In this document: piece by piece, positions 21,819-30,797 of the stretch | Numbering within the stretch: the first letter of the stretch is position 1 | How the letters are laid out: every line of letters starts with the position of its first letter | Assembly (NCBI GenBank): GCA_011525695.1 | Contig: WYBX01000045.1 | Location: 1 to 64,000, forward strand | DNA from: Verrucomicrobiia bacterium | Lineage (GTDB): Bacteria > Verrucomicrobiota > Verrucomicrobiia > Opitutales > Opitutaceae | DNA length: 64,000 nucleotides | Direction of reading: 5' to 3' | Notes under the pieces: generated by a model | Told to the model about the DNA's origin: nothing | What the model saw: only the letters and a program-made list of their open reading frames with translations | Database searches by the model: none | Program-made: the position numbers and the translations under genes

Positions 21819-21985
21819 GGGATTTGGGATTGATGGGTTGATGGGCTTCCCGAACGAAGGTCCGATCGGGAGGGAATCGCCACGTTGAGCCCCGGCCTGC
21901 GCGTCCGCAAACCGTTTTTCCCCAAAACCGTCCGGTTTCCACCGCCGACCGCCCGTCACCGTCCCGTTTCCGCGTGGCGGTAACG

Positions 21986-22027
21986 CCGTGCGATTCGATG
22001 TCCCAGCGGGGACATGGAATCGCACGG
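21986..22027. repeat. near-perfect 19-bp inverted repeat between peroxiredoxin gene and tyrS
   Basis: Arms 21986-22004 and 22009-22027 pair at 18 of 19 positions around a four-base AGCG loop. Part of the arm (TTCGATGTCCC) recurs near repeat copy C at 50918-50928. The 346-nt gap 21819-22164 lies between divergent genes. Apart from this hairpin and a possible tyrS promoter, nothing was recognised there. It could be a regulatory hairpin or a member of a dispersed repeat family. Confidence 0.7.
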
Positions 22028-22121
22028 CCCGGGGCCCGGCACCCTGGCTGGCTGGGATCGGGCCGCAGCCGGCCATCGCGAAACCCAGCGGCCGGCCGTC
22101 ATCATTCATTCGAGCTTCCCC

Positions 22122-22151
22122 TTGACCCGATTCCGCGACGCGCGGTTTACT
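22122..22151 (+). promoter_or_regulatory. candidate promoter of tyrS
   Basis: TTGACC (22122-22127) and TTTACT (22146-22151) are spaced by 18 nt. As with ileS, the predicted start would lie only about 7 nt before the ATG at 22165, which has no Shine-Dalgarno sequence. Confidence 0.35.
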
Positions 22152-22164
22152 GGCCTTCCGCTTC

Positions 22165-23448
22165 ATGACCATTCTCGACGATCTCCGCTGGCGCGGCCTC
22201 CTTGCCGACTGCACCGATATCGACGCGCTCGCGAGCCGCATCGCCCAGGGTCCGATCACGCTCTATTGCGGGTTCGATCCGACGGCGGATTCGCTCCACG
22301 TCGGCAATCTGGTTCCGCTGCTCGCGCTCCGGCGGTTTCAGCTGAGCGGCCATCGGCCGATTGCGCTCGCCGGCGGCGCGACCGGCATGGTCGGCGACCC
22401 TTCGGGGAAGTCCGCGGAACGCAACCTGCAATCGCCCGAACAGGTCGCGCACAACATCGCCGCGATTCAGCAGCAGCTTACCCGGTTCCTGGATTTCGAG
22501 ACTGCCACCAATCCCGCGCGGCTGGTCAACAACCACGATTGGACCAGCAGCGTCACGCTGCTGGAGTTCCTGCGCGAAATCGGCAAGCACATCACGGTCA
22601 ATTTGATGATCGCGAAGGATTCGGTGCGTTCCCGGATGGAGGATCGGGAGTCCGGGCTCAGCTTCACCGAGTTCACCTACATGCTGCTGCAGGGCTTCGA
22701 TTTTTGCCACCTGCGCCGGACCCTGGATTGCGAACTGCAGATCGGCGCGACCGACCAGTGGGGCAACATCACCGTGGGGACGGAACTCACGCGCAAGAAG
22801 CTCGGGCAGACGGTCTGGGGCCTCGTGTTCCCGTTGCTCACCAAAGCCGACGGCTCCAAGTACGGCAAGACCGCCACCGGCACTGTCTGGTTGGATCCCA
22901 AGAAGACGTCGCCCTACCGCTTCTACCAGTTCTTCGTGAACTCCGACGACGCGGACGTCGTGAATCTGCTGAAGACACTGACGTTCCTCCCGGCGGAGGA
23001 AATCGCGGCTCTGGCCCAGGAGGTGCAGACCAACCCGGGAGCCCGGCAGGCCCAGAAGACGCTCGCCCGCGAGATGACCAAACTGGTGCATGGCGAGTCC
23101 CGGCTGGCGGGAGCCATCAAGGCGAGCGAAGTGCTCTTCGGCGGTGCCATCGAGGGGCTGTCGGCCGGGGATTTCGAGGACGTCGTGGCGGAGGCGCCCG
23201 TGAAACAAGTCCAGAAATCCGTCCTGGAAGGCACCGGCGCCCCCCTGGTCGAGTTGCTGGTGCAATCCGGGCTCGCACCCTCAAAGGGCCAGGCACGAAA
23301 GGACATCGAGGGCGGCGGCGCCTACCTCAACAATGTCCGCGTCGGCGACATCCAGCGCACGGCCACTGTGGCCGACCTGCTTTTCGGCCGGTACCTGCTC
23401 CTCCGACGCGGGAAACGGAATTACGCGGTGCTGGACGCGGGACGGTAA
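22165..23448 (+). CDS. tyrS: tyrosyl-tRNA synthetase
   Basis: The protein has 427 residues and charges tRNA-Tyr. The HIGH-equivalent motif is HVGN at His45 (DSLHVGNLVPLL). The KMSKS-equivalent is KYGKT at residue 232 (DGSKYGKTATGTVWL). Tyrosine-pocket blocks are seen, such as LYCGFDPTADSLH, FTYMLLQGFDF and QIGATDQWGNI. The C-terminal S4 RNA-binding domain is present (residues about 365-425: SGLAPSKGQARKDIEGGG). Length and order match bacterial TyrRS. It converges on the ceramidase-like gene with a 165-nt gap that has a short T-run but no strong hairpin. Confidence 0.97.
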   Translation: MTILDDLRWRGLLADCTDIDALASRIAQGPITLYCGFDPTADSLHVGNLVPLLALRRFQLSGHRPIALAGGATGMVGDPSGKSAERNLQSPEQVAHNIAAIQQQLTRFLDFETATNPARLVNNHDWTSSVTLLEFLREIGKHITVNLMIAKDSVRSRMEDRESGLSFTEFTYMLLQGFDFCHLRRTLDCELQIGATDQWGNITVGTELTRKKLGQTVWGLVFPLLTKADGSKYGKTATGTVWLDPKKTSPYRFYQFFVNSDDADVVNLLKTLTFLPAEEIAALAQEVQTNPGARQAQKTLAREMTKLVHGESRLAGAIKASEVLFGGAIEGLSAGDFEDVVAEAPVKQVQKSVLEGTGAPLVELLVQSGLAPSKGQARKDIEGGGAYLNNVRVGDIQRTATVADLLFGRYLLLRRGKRNYAVLDAGR

Positions 23449-23613
23449 CCCCCGGCGTCCGCTACCCCGGATGCATCACAGTTTTTTGGGCCGATCGCTC
23501 TCCCGACGGAATTTTGCCGGTCAGAGACACGGTGCTACTTCGGACGCTTCTCCTCCCAATGGTCCCGGCACGGACCGCCATTGCGTCCGAGACACAGCTC
23601 AGCCGCGGAGATT

Positions 23614-25005
23614 TCAGAATCGCTCCGGCAGCATCGAGTGAACGGTTTGGATCACGCGATCCTCCGTTCCGGGAGCGAGCCGGCTGGGCCAGCCGTAATA
23701 GTCCATGGAGCCATCCACCTCGTAGCCGCCCTCGGAGAACATTTTTCGCGAAGCCACGTAGCAGGGCACGCTGTTCGCATAGGCATTTACCCACACCCGT
23801 TTGCCCGCGAGCTCGCGCTGGAGCCGGAGGCCGTACTCCGACACCACCTCGCCACCCAGGAAAACCATCGCGAGGTCGCCGCCGAACGTCCAGGTCTGGA
23901 TCGGGTACGGCACGACCCGCGGCAGCGGTTTCCCGGCATCGAGCTGCGCAAGAAACTTCGAGGCGGCGAAACGAATCGACTGCTTCTGTTCGGGCTCGGT
24001 TCGGGCAAGGAGCTCCCGGCGATCCGGGACCTCGTGCAGGTCGAGTTCAATCCGGCGATACGACGCTGACGTCACTGCGCCGAGCGGTTGCCAGTCACCG
24101 GCCAGCAACCGCTCAATTTCCCCGGCCACCGCAGCGCCATGACGGGCAACGTCAGCCAGGGTCCCACGCGGGTCCGGGTTGGCGTCGCCGCCGCAACCGG
24201 CGAGCATGATCGCAATCGCGCCGGGATGGGCTGCCTCGATTCGTGCCGCGGCCTCGCCGGCCCAGTCACCGTGGATGAAATTGTCCTGTCCCCGCAGGGT
24301 CGTGCAGTGGCAGGCATACTTGAACAGGATCCCCCGGATCGCGCCCGCTTCGTCGGTGACCCGGAGCACCGGCAGGCTGGGGTCAGACGGCCCGTTGGGA
24401 TCGCGACCAAAACCGGTCCACTTCCCGTTCACCACGACCCGGCGGTGACCTCCGAAGCCGACCTGACCCTCGGCCCAACCCAGCCGGCCCGGCTTTCGAT
24501 CCGCCAGTGCCGCCCGCCCGACCTCAATCAACCGCGTCTGCAGTTTGTCGGAGTAGCGGTTGATCCGCTCAATCTGATCCGGCGGCAGATCGGCGCTGAA
24601 AAGATACGGCAGGACGCCTCGGAGCGATGGCCCCGTATGCGTGTGAGTCGTGCAAACCGCGATTCTGGCGGGATCGAGCCCATGCTCCCGCGCCAGCGCG
24701 GCGGCGACGGCATCCCGCATCTCCTCGGAAATTCCGATCAGCTCCGCGGCGATGATGAGCGCGGGCGGCTGCGTCCCATTGCCGAGCGCCAGCGCCCGGG
24801 CGGAGAGCCGTTGCTCAATCTGGCTGGTCTCCTCCACGCGATTGCCGTATCCGGAAAGCCGGATCGGTCCGTCGGGTGTGATGTCGATTCTTGCCGTGCC
24901 GATGGCAAGGCGCGGCGGTGGCGGTGCTGAGGGCGCGGCGGCTGCGCTCGTCACCATACCCAGGGTGAGGACAAGGAGGCGAAGCATCGGGGTCATAGGC
25001 GGCAT
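23614..25005 (-). CDS. secreted neutral-ceramidase N-domain-like hydrolase
   Basis: The protein has 463 residues. A signal peptide covers about residues 1-25 (LRLLVLTLGMVTSAAAA); the ATGs at 25005, 24996 and 24987 are all possible starts. The fold follows the N-terminal domain of neutral/alkaline non-lysosomal ceramidases: GTARIDITPDGPIRLSGYGNR, THTHTGPSLRG (zinc histidines), CHCTTLRG and HGDWAGEAA. The usual GDVSPN block around the nucleophilic serine reads GCGGDANPDPRG here, with no serine at that place, so ceramide hydrolysis is doubtful. The C-terminal Ig-like domain of true ceramidases is missing. It probably acts on an unknown ester or amide outside the cytoplasm. Neighbours give no clue. 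Confidence 0.75.
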   Translation of the reverse strand: MPPMTPMLRLLVLTLGMVTSAAAAPSAPPPPRLAIGTARIDITPDGPIRLSGYGNRVEETSQIEQRLSARALALGNGTQPPALIIAAELIGISEEMRDAVAAALAREHGLDPARIAVCTTHTHTGPSLRGVLPYLFSADLPPDQIERINRYSDKLQTRLIEVGRAALADRKPGRLGWAEGQVGFGGHRRVVVNGKWTGFGRDPNGPSDPSLPVLRVTDEAGAIRGILFKYACHCTTLRGQDNFIHGDWAGEAAARIEAAHPGAIAIMLAGCGGDANPDPRGTLADVARHGAAVAGEIERLLAGDWQPLGAVTSASYRRIELDLHEVPDRRELLARTEPEQKQSIRFAASKFLAQLDAGKPLPRVVPYPIQTWTFGGDLAMVFLGGEVVSEYGLRLQRELAGKRVWVNAYANSVPCYVASRKMFSEGGYEVDGSMDYYGWPSRLAPGTEDRVIQTVHSMLPERF

Positions 25006-25098
25006 CGGCTGGTTTCGGCCGGCACGGGTATCCAGCCGGCAAGGCTCGTCCGGGGCGAGAATTTTTGGCCGCCGAATCGCAGCCGCCGCAGAGTCGGT

Positions 25099-26091
25099 TC
25101 AGAAGAACATGGCTTCGCTCAGCGCGCTTTCCGGGGCCAGCAGGCTGACCGCCGCCGGCAGCCGCGTCGTTCCCGAGCCGAAATCCGCCTCGAAGTCCGC
25201 GTGGCCGGTCGCGAGGTTGCCGCGCCAGCGAAAGAACCGATCATGACGGGCATAGTTGAAGTTGACCGCGAGGCTCCCCCCGCCCTCCGCGGGGAGCGAG
25301 TTGCTCTTGAACTGCAGCTGATCGCCCTCGGCTCCGCACGCTTCCAATCGCTCCTGCAGCCAGCCGAGTGCCACACGGGCTTCCGCCGCAAGCTCGGCCG
25401 CATGCGCCACTGTCACCGCCTCGAGTCCCTCCACCAGGACTTCGGGCGCATAGGCCGACAGAAATTGTCCGAGGCTCTGCCGGACCGGCAGCAGCCGGCA
25501 ATAGACCAGATCGCGGGTCGCCGCCGGATTGGGCCAGGGATACGTCAGTGCATCCGCCGGCGCGATCGCGCTGTCCAGCAGGAAGCGTTTCGCCCGTCCC
25601 AGGAGATGCTGGTAGTCGGCCATCCGGCTGCTGGCGGAAAAGCGGTGCGCCCAGTAGTAGAGCGGCAGGTCGGTGGAGAGACAGATCGAAACCTGGTTCT
25701 CGAGGAAGGGTCGTGCACTGCGCGAATAGCTCAGCATCACGAACTCCACACAGCGTTTGTCCGATTTCGATTTTCCAAGGAAGCACTCGCCGAAGATCTT
25801 GGCGCGCATCTGCGGTGCGGGGACATCCGTGTGCAGGGGGCAGAGCACGACCACCCGGCTCGGGTAACGCTGCGAGAACTTCAACAGCACCTCGAACTGG
25901 CGCACCGCGTCCGCGGCGGTTGCATTCATGCCGAAATGCAGGACGAAGTTCACCTGCGTTGCCCGGGCGTCCTCCGCGGCCGGCGCCGGCCGGCCACTGG
26001 CCGCCGTGTCGGCCCACAGTCCGGCCAGCCGCTGGTTGATTTCGGCCACAGGGACTTCCAGCCCGGGAAGCGCGTCAAAGATCGAAGGCAT
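25099..26091 (-). CDS. OpcA-like glucose-6-phosphate dehydrogenase assembly protein
   Basis: The protein has 330 residues and no signal peptide. The sequence pattern (VNFVLHFGMNATAADAVRQF, YPSRVVVLCP, CVEFVMLSYS, VSICLSTDLPLYYWAHR) matches the OpcA/glucose-6-phosphate dehydrogenase subunit family. In cyanobacteria and actinobacteria this family promotes assembly and redox control of G6PDH. The gene lies 103 nt downstream of zwf on the same strand, the usual partner arrangement, which supports the call. Outside cyanobacteria and actinobacteria the function is inferred from this linkage. Confidence 0.8.
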   Translation of the reverse strand: MPSIFDALPGLEVPVAEINQRLAGLWADTAASGRPAPAAEDARATQVNFVLHFGMNATAADAVRQFEVLLKFSQRYPSRVVVLCPLHTDVPAPQMRAKIFGECFLGKSKSDKRCVEFVMLSYSRSARPFLENQVSICLSTDLPLYYWAHRFSASSRMADYQHLLGRAKRFLLDSAIAPADALTYPWPNPAATRDLVYCRLLPVRQSLGQFLSAYAPEVLVEGLEAVTVAHAAELAAEARVALGWLQERLEACGAEGDQLQFKSNSLPAEGGGSLAVNFNYARHDRFFRWRGNLATGHADFEADFGSGTTRLPAAVSLLAPESALSEAMFF

Positions 26092-26194
26092 CGCTCAAAG
26101 AATCAAAAATCCACCTGGCCTGATCCCCGCCCGGGCAGCAAACGAATCGCCGGCTCCCGCCCTTGGCTGGGCCGACGCCGTCGGGAATCCATGC

Positions 26195-27736
26195 TCATGG
26201 CTGCCTCCAACCGTGGCCGCGGGCGGCCAACAGCGCCTCCGCACTCGCCGGCCCCCAGGAGCCTGCCGCATACGTGTCCATCCCCGACCGGCCGACGCTG
26301 TTCCAGTAATCAAGCACCGGGGTGTAGAGCTTCCATGAAGCCTCCGCCTCGTCGCCGCGAATGAAGAGCGTGCCATCACCAATCATGGCATCGAGCACGA
26401 GCCGCTCGTAGGCTTCGGCCGTGTTGGAGCCGAAGGTGGTCGCGTAACGGAAATTCATCTTCACCGGCTGCGTGCGGGTCTCGAGTCCGGGCACCTTGGT
26501 GTTGAGGATGAGGTGGAGGCCCTCGTCCGGCTGGATCTGGAACGAAAGGGTGTTGGCCGCGAGGTCGAAGCGCGAAGTCTCGCCGGCGAACAAGGTGCCC
26601 GGGGGCCGCCGGAAGTTGACCGCGATCTCCGTCACGCGGCGCGCCATCCGCTTGCCGGAGCGGAGATAGAAGGGCACCCCCTGCCACCGCCAGTTATTGA
26701 TCGAGAGCCGCAGGGCCGCGAAGGTCTCGGTGTTCGAATCCGGCGCGATCCCCTCCTCCTCGAGATAGCCCGGCACCGCCTTTCCTCCGAGCATTCCCGC
26801 GGAGTATTGCGCCCTGGCAACATCGCCCGCCGGCCCGATCGTGAGCGGCTGGATGGCATTCAGCACCTTCACCTTCTCGTCCCGGATCGCTTCCGCCTCG
26901 AGCGAACCGGGCGGCTCCATCGCCGTCAGGGCGAGGAGCTGCATCGTGTGATTCTGGATCATGTCCCGCAGCGCCCCGCTCTGCTCGTAATAGCCGCCCC
27001 GCGAGCCGACGCCGACCTCCTCCGCCACCGTGATCTGGACGCTGTCGATGAAGTTGCGGTTCCAGAGCGGCTCGAAGATCGCGTTGGCGAAGCGCTGCAC
27101 CAGCAGGTCCTGGACCGTCTCCTTCCCGAGGTAGTGATCAATCCGGTACACCTGGTGTTCCGCGAACACCGCGCCGATGGCCGTGTTGAGCGCCCGGGCG
27201 GAACCGAGATCCTTCCCGAACGGCTTCTCGACAATGACCCGGGCGTGATGCGGCTGATCCCGGTGGCGCCCGGCCAGCCCGCTGGTGCCGAGATGCCGGA
27301 CAATCGGGGCGAAGACCGACGGTGGCGTCGAGATGTAGAACAAGCGCTGCAACTCGCGGCCGAGTTTCCGCTCGAGCGCGTCGAGATGCTCCGCCAGCCG
27401 GTCGAAGGCCTTCGGGTCGTCATAGGCCCCCGCGACATAGCTGGTGTGCGCGGCCACCCGGCTCCAGGCGTCCTCCCGCAATTCGCGGCGCGAGAATTCC
27501 CGGACCGCGGCGGCGGCCAGCGAGCGAAACTCCTCATCCGGGATCGCCGTCCGTCCGTAGCCCACGAGGAAGAAGTCCGCCGGGAGCAGGTTGTCATGGC
27601 TCAGGTTATACACCGCCGGGATCAGCTTGCGGGCGGTCAAATCCCCCGAGGCGCCGAAAATCACAATGACCGTGGGCGGTGCGCCCCGATGGAGGCTGAG
27701 GCCGTGCAGAAAAGGATGACGCTGGGTGTCCGGCAT
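26195..27736 (-). CDS. zwf: glucose-6-phosphate 1-dehydrogenase
   Basis: The protein has 513 residues from the ATG at 27736 (MPDTQRHPFL). The open frame reaches further upstream, but this start gives the normal family length. It oxidises glucose 6-phosphate to 6-phosphogluconolactone with NADP+. The dinucleotide motif is IFGASGDLTARKL, and the catalytic RIDHYLGKETVQ carries the active-site His and substrate-binding Lys. EKPFGKDLGSARALN and the C-terminal Lys/Arg blocks are intact. The OpcA-like partner follows. No other pentose-phosphate genes are in the window. Confidence 0.97.
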   Translation of the reverse strand: MPDTQRHPFLHGLSLHRGAPPTVIVIFGASGDLTARKLIPAVYNLSHDNLLPADFFLVGYGRTAIPDEEFRSLAAAAVREFSRRELREDAWSRVAAHTSYVAGAYDDPKAFDRLAEHLDALERKLGRELQRLFYISTPPSVFAPIVRHLGTSGLAGRHRDQPHHARVIVEKPFGKDLGSARALNTAIGAVFAEHQVYRIDHYLGKETVQDLLVQRFANAIFEPLWNRNFIDSVQITVAEEVGVGSRGGYYEQSGALRDMIQNHTMQLLALTAMEPPGSLEAEAIRDEKVKVLNAIQPLTIGPAGDVARAQYSAGMLGGKAVPGYLEEEGIAPDSNTETFAALRLSINNWRWQGVPFYLRSGKRMARRVTEIAVNFRRPPGTLFAGETSRFDLAANTLSFQIQPDEGLHLILNTKVPGLETRTQPVKMNFRYATTFGSNTAEAYERLVLDAMIGDGTLFIRGDEAEASWKLYTPVLDYWNSVGRSGMDTYAAGSWGPASAEALLAARGHGWRQP

Positions 27737-27871
27737 GGGTGGGACTGCCAACTGGATGCGTCCCGCCGGGCGAGGCAAGGTGAAATCCGAGCAGCCCGTC
27801 AGCAAGGCCCGCCAGGTTGCCGGAAGAATGCCATGCATATTGTGGCACCCGACTGCAAGTCCGACGGGCTG

Positions 27872-28315
27872 CTAGGCGCGAAAGTGCTTGGGGAAGAGCG
27901 GAACGTTTTCGAAATGAAGGATCCGCGGCGCCGCCGGTGTGCCGTCGCGCGGTAAACCGATCTCCACGATGTCGAAGCGAAAGGTCCGCGGGCGATCCCG
28001 CAACGAGCGCAGGTAGGTCCGCGCCGCCCGCTCCAGAATCCGCTTCTTCCGCCGGGTGACGGCATAGTAACCGGGCACGAGCGCGTCCGCCGCCCGCGCC
28101 TTCACCTCGACAAAGACCAGCACCTCGCCATCCCGGCACACGAGGTCGATTTCTTCGCGGCGGTCGGCGGGATTCCGCCAGTTGCGGACCACGAGTTGGA
28201 AACCCCGCTCGCGCTGCAACCAGTCGGCCGCCAGCCGCTCCCCTTCATCGCCCGCCGCATCCGGCCGTGGCGGCCGCCCCAGCCAGCGTAGCAGGAAACG
28301 GATCACGGCGTGCAC
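27872..28315 (-). CDS. YraN/UPF0102-family nuclease-fold protein
   Basis: The protein has 147 residues and belongs to the small endonuclease-like UPF0102 family. The restriction-endonuclease-like core is visible: [21 protein letters not shown], then [21 protein letters not shown], with the D-(x)n-E-x-K metal-binding set (EIDLV, VFVEVK). The biological role of the family is not settled; it may process DNA. It is divergent from the GAF-GspE gene (99 nt apart) and lies 135 nt upstream of zwf on the same strand. Confidence 0.9.
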   Translation of the reverse strand: MHAVIRFLLRWLGRPPRPDAAGDEGERLAADWLQRERGFQLVVRNWRNPADRREEIDLVCRDGEVLVFVEVKARAADALVPGYYAVTRRKKRILERAARTYLRSLRDRPRTFRFDIVEIGLPRDGTPAAPRILHFENVPLFPKHFRA

Positions 28316-28414
28316 GGTCGGCGAGGTTTACGTGTTGCCCGGCGAGGTTTCGCATTGCGACAACATCCGGCGCGTCTGACAATCCCGGACCTCATCCAAC
28401 CCGGGTTCCGCCAC

Positions 28415-30601
28415 ATGGCTTCATCAAACATCGCCAGCACGCTGCGCCGGTCGCTGCTCATCAAGGTCATCTCGAAGCCGGCGCCCAGCCGCGAGGACGT
28501 TGCATCTGTCATCGAACTGACGGCCTCCAAGGTCGTCGAGGCGCTCCAGGCGCAGTCCATGACGTTCTACCTGGTCGAGGGGAACGAGATTGCCTTCAAG
28601 CAGATCTACTATTCCCCGACCCTGTGGGCGAACGATGCCGCCAAGGAGAAGAAGTTCCAGGACACGGCGGCGAAGCTCCTCACGATGAAGGTCCCGATCG
28701 GCAAGGGGATCGTGGGCAAGGTGATCGAGTCCGGCGAGCCGGTGTTTTTCCGCAACACGGGGAGCCAGGCCCCGATGATGCAGTCGATGACGCAGACGAC
28801 TGGCTTCGAGGTCCGATCGATGCTGACGGTGCCGCTGAAAACGACGATCACGCTCGGCGCCATCCAGGTGCTGAACAAGGAGATTTCGGCGGGGACCGAC
28901 GGCGAGTTCACCGAAAAGGATCTGACGCTGCTGAAGGAGGTGGCCGAGTACTCGTCCACCATGATTCACCGGATGGTCGATCCGAAGTTTGTGCCGAACG
29001 CGGAGGATACCGCCCGGTTCGTCTCCCGCCTGACCGACCTGCCGCTGGTCTCGAAAATCGAGGAACTGGAAATCGACGACAAGCTGATCGAGGTGGTCGG
29101 GGACGCCATCATCCGCCGGGAGGGAATTTTCCCGCACAAGCGGCTCAGCCCGAACACGGTCGCCGTGGTGATGACCAACCCGCTCGACTATGCGAAGCGC
29201 GAGTCGTTCTCGCAGGCGACGGAGATGGGGATCGAGGAGGTCAGCGTCGTGTCCGCGACGCTCTTCGAGGCGCTGCTCAAGAAATTCTTCAAGGAATCGA
29301 AGGCCGGCGCCGCCGGAACTGAAGACATCGACATCAATGCCGTCACGGAGGTCATCCAAAATGCCTACAGTGCGGATGGCGCGACGGAAATCAGCGCGAA
29401 GGATTTGGAAAGCGAGGAGTCGGCGCCGATCGTCCAGCTGGCCAACCGAATCATCGAGGACGCCTATATTTCGGGCGCTTCCGACATCCACGTCGAACCG
29501 ATGGAGAAGGAACTGCTGATCCGGTACCGGATCGACGGGCTCTGCCAGGAGAAGCTCCGGTTGCCGAAGCAGGTGACCGGCGGGCTGGTCGCGCGGCTGA
29601 AGATCATGTGCAATCTCGACATCTCCGAGCGCCGGCTGCCGCAGGACGGGCGGATCGTGTTCAAGAAGTTCACGAAGAAAAACATGGATCTCGACCTGCG
29701 CGTCGCCACCGGGCCGATGAAGGACGGCGAAAAGGTGGTCATGCGTATCCTGGACAAGCAGAAGTCGACGCTGCCGCTGCCGGCGCTGGGATTTTCGGAT
29801 GAGAACCTGGCCAAGTATCGTGAATGCATCCGCCAGCCGTACGGGATGATCCTGCATTGCGGACCGACCGGCTCCGGCAAATCAATGACCCTGTACTCCG
29901 CGCTGGGCGAGGTGAACACGCCGGACGTCAACATCCAGACCGCCGAGGATCCGATCGAGTACACGCTGGCCGGGATCAACCAGATGCAGATGAACCGCCA
30001 GATCGGGCTCACCTTTGCGCGGGCGCTGCGCTGCTACCTGCGCATGGATCCCGACATCATCCTGGTGGGCGAAATCCGTGACGAGGAAACGGCGCAGATC
30101 GCCGTCGAGGCTGCGCTCACTGGGCACCTCCTGGTCTCCACCCTGCACACGAATGACGCACCCTCGACGGTTTCCCGCATCGGCGAAATGGGAGTCGAGC
30201 CGTTCAACATTTCCGCCTCGCTCGTGTGTGTCTGTGCCCAGCGGCTGCTGCGACGGGTCTGCAAGAACTGCAAGATGCCGTACGAGCCCCAGGGCCGGGA
30301 GAAGGACATCATCGAGAAGGCGCTCGGCTGGAGCGGCCAGGTGTTCAAGGCGAATCCGCAGGGCTGCCCGACCTGTGGCGGCACCGGCTACAAAGGCCGG
30401 GTCGGCATCCATGAGTTGATGGTGAACAGCGAGGAGCTCACCGAAGGGATCAACAAGGAAGTCGAGGTCGCGGCGTTGAAGCGGATCGCGATGAAGAATG
30501 GAATGAAGACCCTCCACCAGGATTCGATCCTCAAGGTCAAGATGGGTCTGACGACGGTGGAGGAAGCCCTGGCGAACGTGCCGCCGGACCTGATCCTCTG
30601 A
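28415..30601 (+). CDS. GspE/PulE-type secretion or pilus ATPase with N-terminal GAF domain
   Basis: The protein has 728 residues from the ATG at 28415 ([13 protein letters not shown]). Residues about 20-190 look like a GAF sensor domain ([41 protein letters not shown]). This is followed by a linker and the GspE N2/C-terminal ATPase. Walker A is [10 protein letters not shown] at residue 483, the Walker B/Asp box is [17 protein letters not shown], and the His box is [10 protein letters not shown]. The tetracysteine zinc site CKNC ... [12 protein letters not shown] is intact. Such ATPases drive pilus extension or type II secretion; the GAF fusion suggests ligand-controlled activity. A second GspE and PilT lie at 61205-64000 without GAF. 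The following gap carries a strong hairpin. Confidence 0.9.
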   Translation: MASSNIASTLRRSLLIKVISKPAPSREDVASVIELTASKVVEALQAQSMTFYLVEGNEIAFKQIYYSPTLWANDAAKEKKFQDTAAKLLTMKVPIGKGIVGKVIESGEPVFFRNTGSQAPMMQSMTQTTGFEVRSMLTVPLKTTITLGAIQVLNKEISAGTDGEFTEKDLTLLKEVAEYSSTMIHRMVDPKFVPNAEDTARFVSRLTDLPLVSKIEELEIDDKLIEVVGDAIIRREGIFPHKRLSPNTVAVVMTNPLDYAKRESFSQATEMGIEEVSVVSATLFEALLKKFFKESKAGAAGTEDIDINAVTEVIQNAYSADGATEISAKDLESEESAPIVQLANRIIEDAYISGASDIHVEPMEKELLIRYRIDGLCQEKLRLPKQVTGGLVARLKIMCNLDISERRLPQDGRIVFKKFTKKNMDLDLRVATGPMKDGEKVVMRILDKQKSTLPLPALGFSDENLAKYRECIRQPYGMILHCGPTGSGKSMTLYSALGEVNTPDVNIQTAEDPIEYTLAGINQMQMNRQIGLTFARALRCYLRMDPDIILVGEIRDEETAQIAVEAALTGHLLVSTLHTNDAPSTVSRIGEMGVEPFNISASLVCVCAQRLLRRVCKNCKMPYEPQGREKDIIEKALGWSGQVFKANPQGCPTCGGTGYKGRVGIHELMVNSEELTEGINKEVEVAALKRIAMKNGMKTLHQDSILKVKMGLTTVEEALANVPPDLIL

Positions 30602-30640
30602 GCCGGAACTGCGGCCGAGTGCGTGTTGGCTCTCCGTTTC

Positions 30641-30652
30641 CGTCTGCAGACG
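30641..30652. repeat. 12-bp perfect palindrome
   Basis: CGTCTGCAGACG reads the same on both strands. It lies 40 nt after the GAF-GspE stop, in the same convergent gap as the hairpin at 30671-30729. It may be part of a repeat block or a protein-binding site. Confidence 0.4.
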
Positions 30653-30670
30653 ACACCGGAGCGCAATTCG

Positions 30671-30729
30671 CAGCGGCGTTACGCCAAACCTAGCTAGGAT
30701 GCGCAGATAGGTTTGGCGGGGCGCCGCTG
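30671..30729. terminator. long hairpin between convergent GAF-GspE and TPR genes
   Basis: CAGCGGCG (30671-30678) pairs with CGCCGCTG (30722-30729), and CGCCAAACCT (30682-30691) pairs with AGGTTTGGCG (30709-30718). This gives 18 perfect base pairs interrupted by one three-base internal loop. The apex overlaps a second palindrome, CCTAGCTAGG (30689-30698). It sits between the stops of two convergent genes and could serve as a bidirectional terminator, although no T-run follows. Confidence 0.6.
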
Positions 30730-30740
30730 AAACGCACTTC

Positions 30741-30768
30741 GGAATGCATCGCCATGGCGGGACGCCGT
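30741..30768. repeat. short dispersed palindromic repeat, copy 1
   Basis: This 28-bp stretch matches 63051-63078 at 23 of 28 positions. The conserved part contains GCATCGC followed by an inverted pair of the GGCG..GACGCCG type. Both copies lie in gaps that follow minus-strand genes. No gene is present. Confidence 0.6.
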
Positions 30769-30797
30769 AGGCAGGCTGTCCCGGCCGTACGCGCTCG

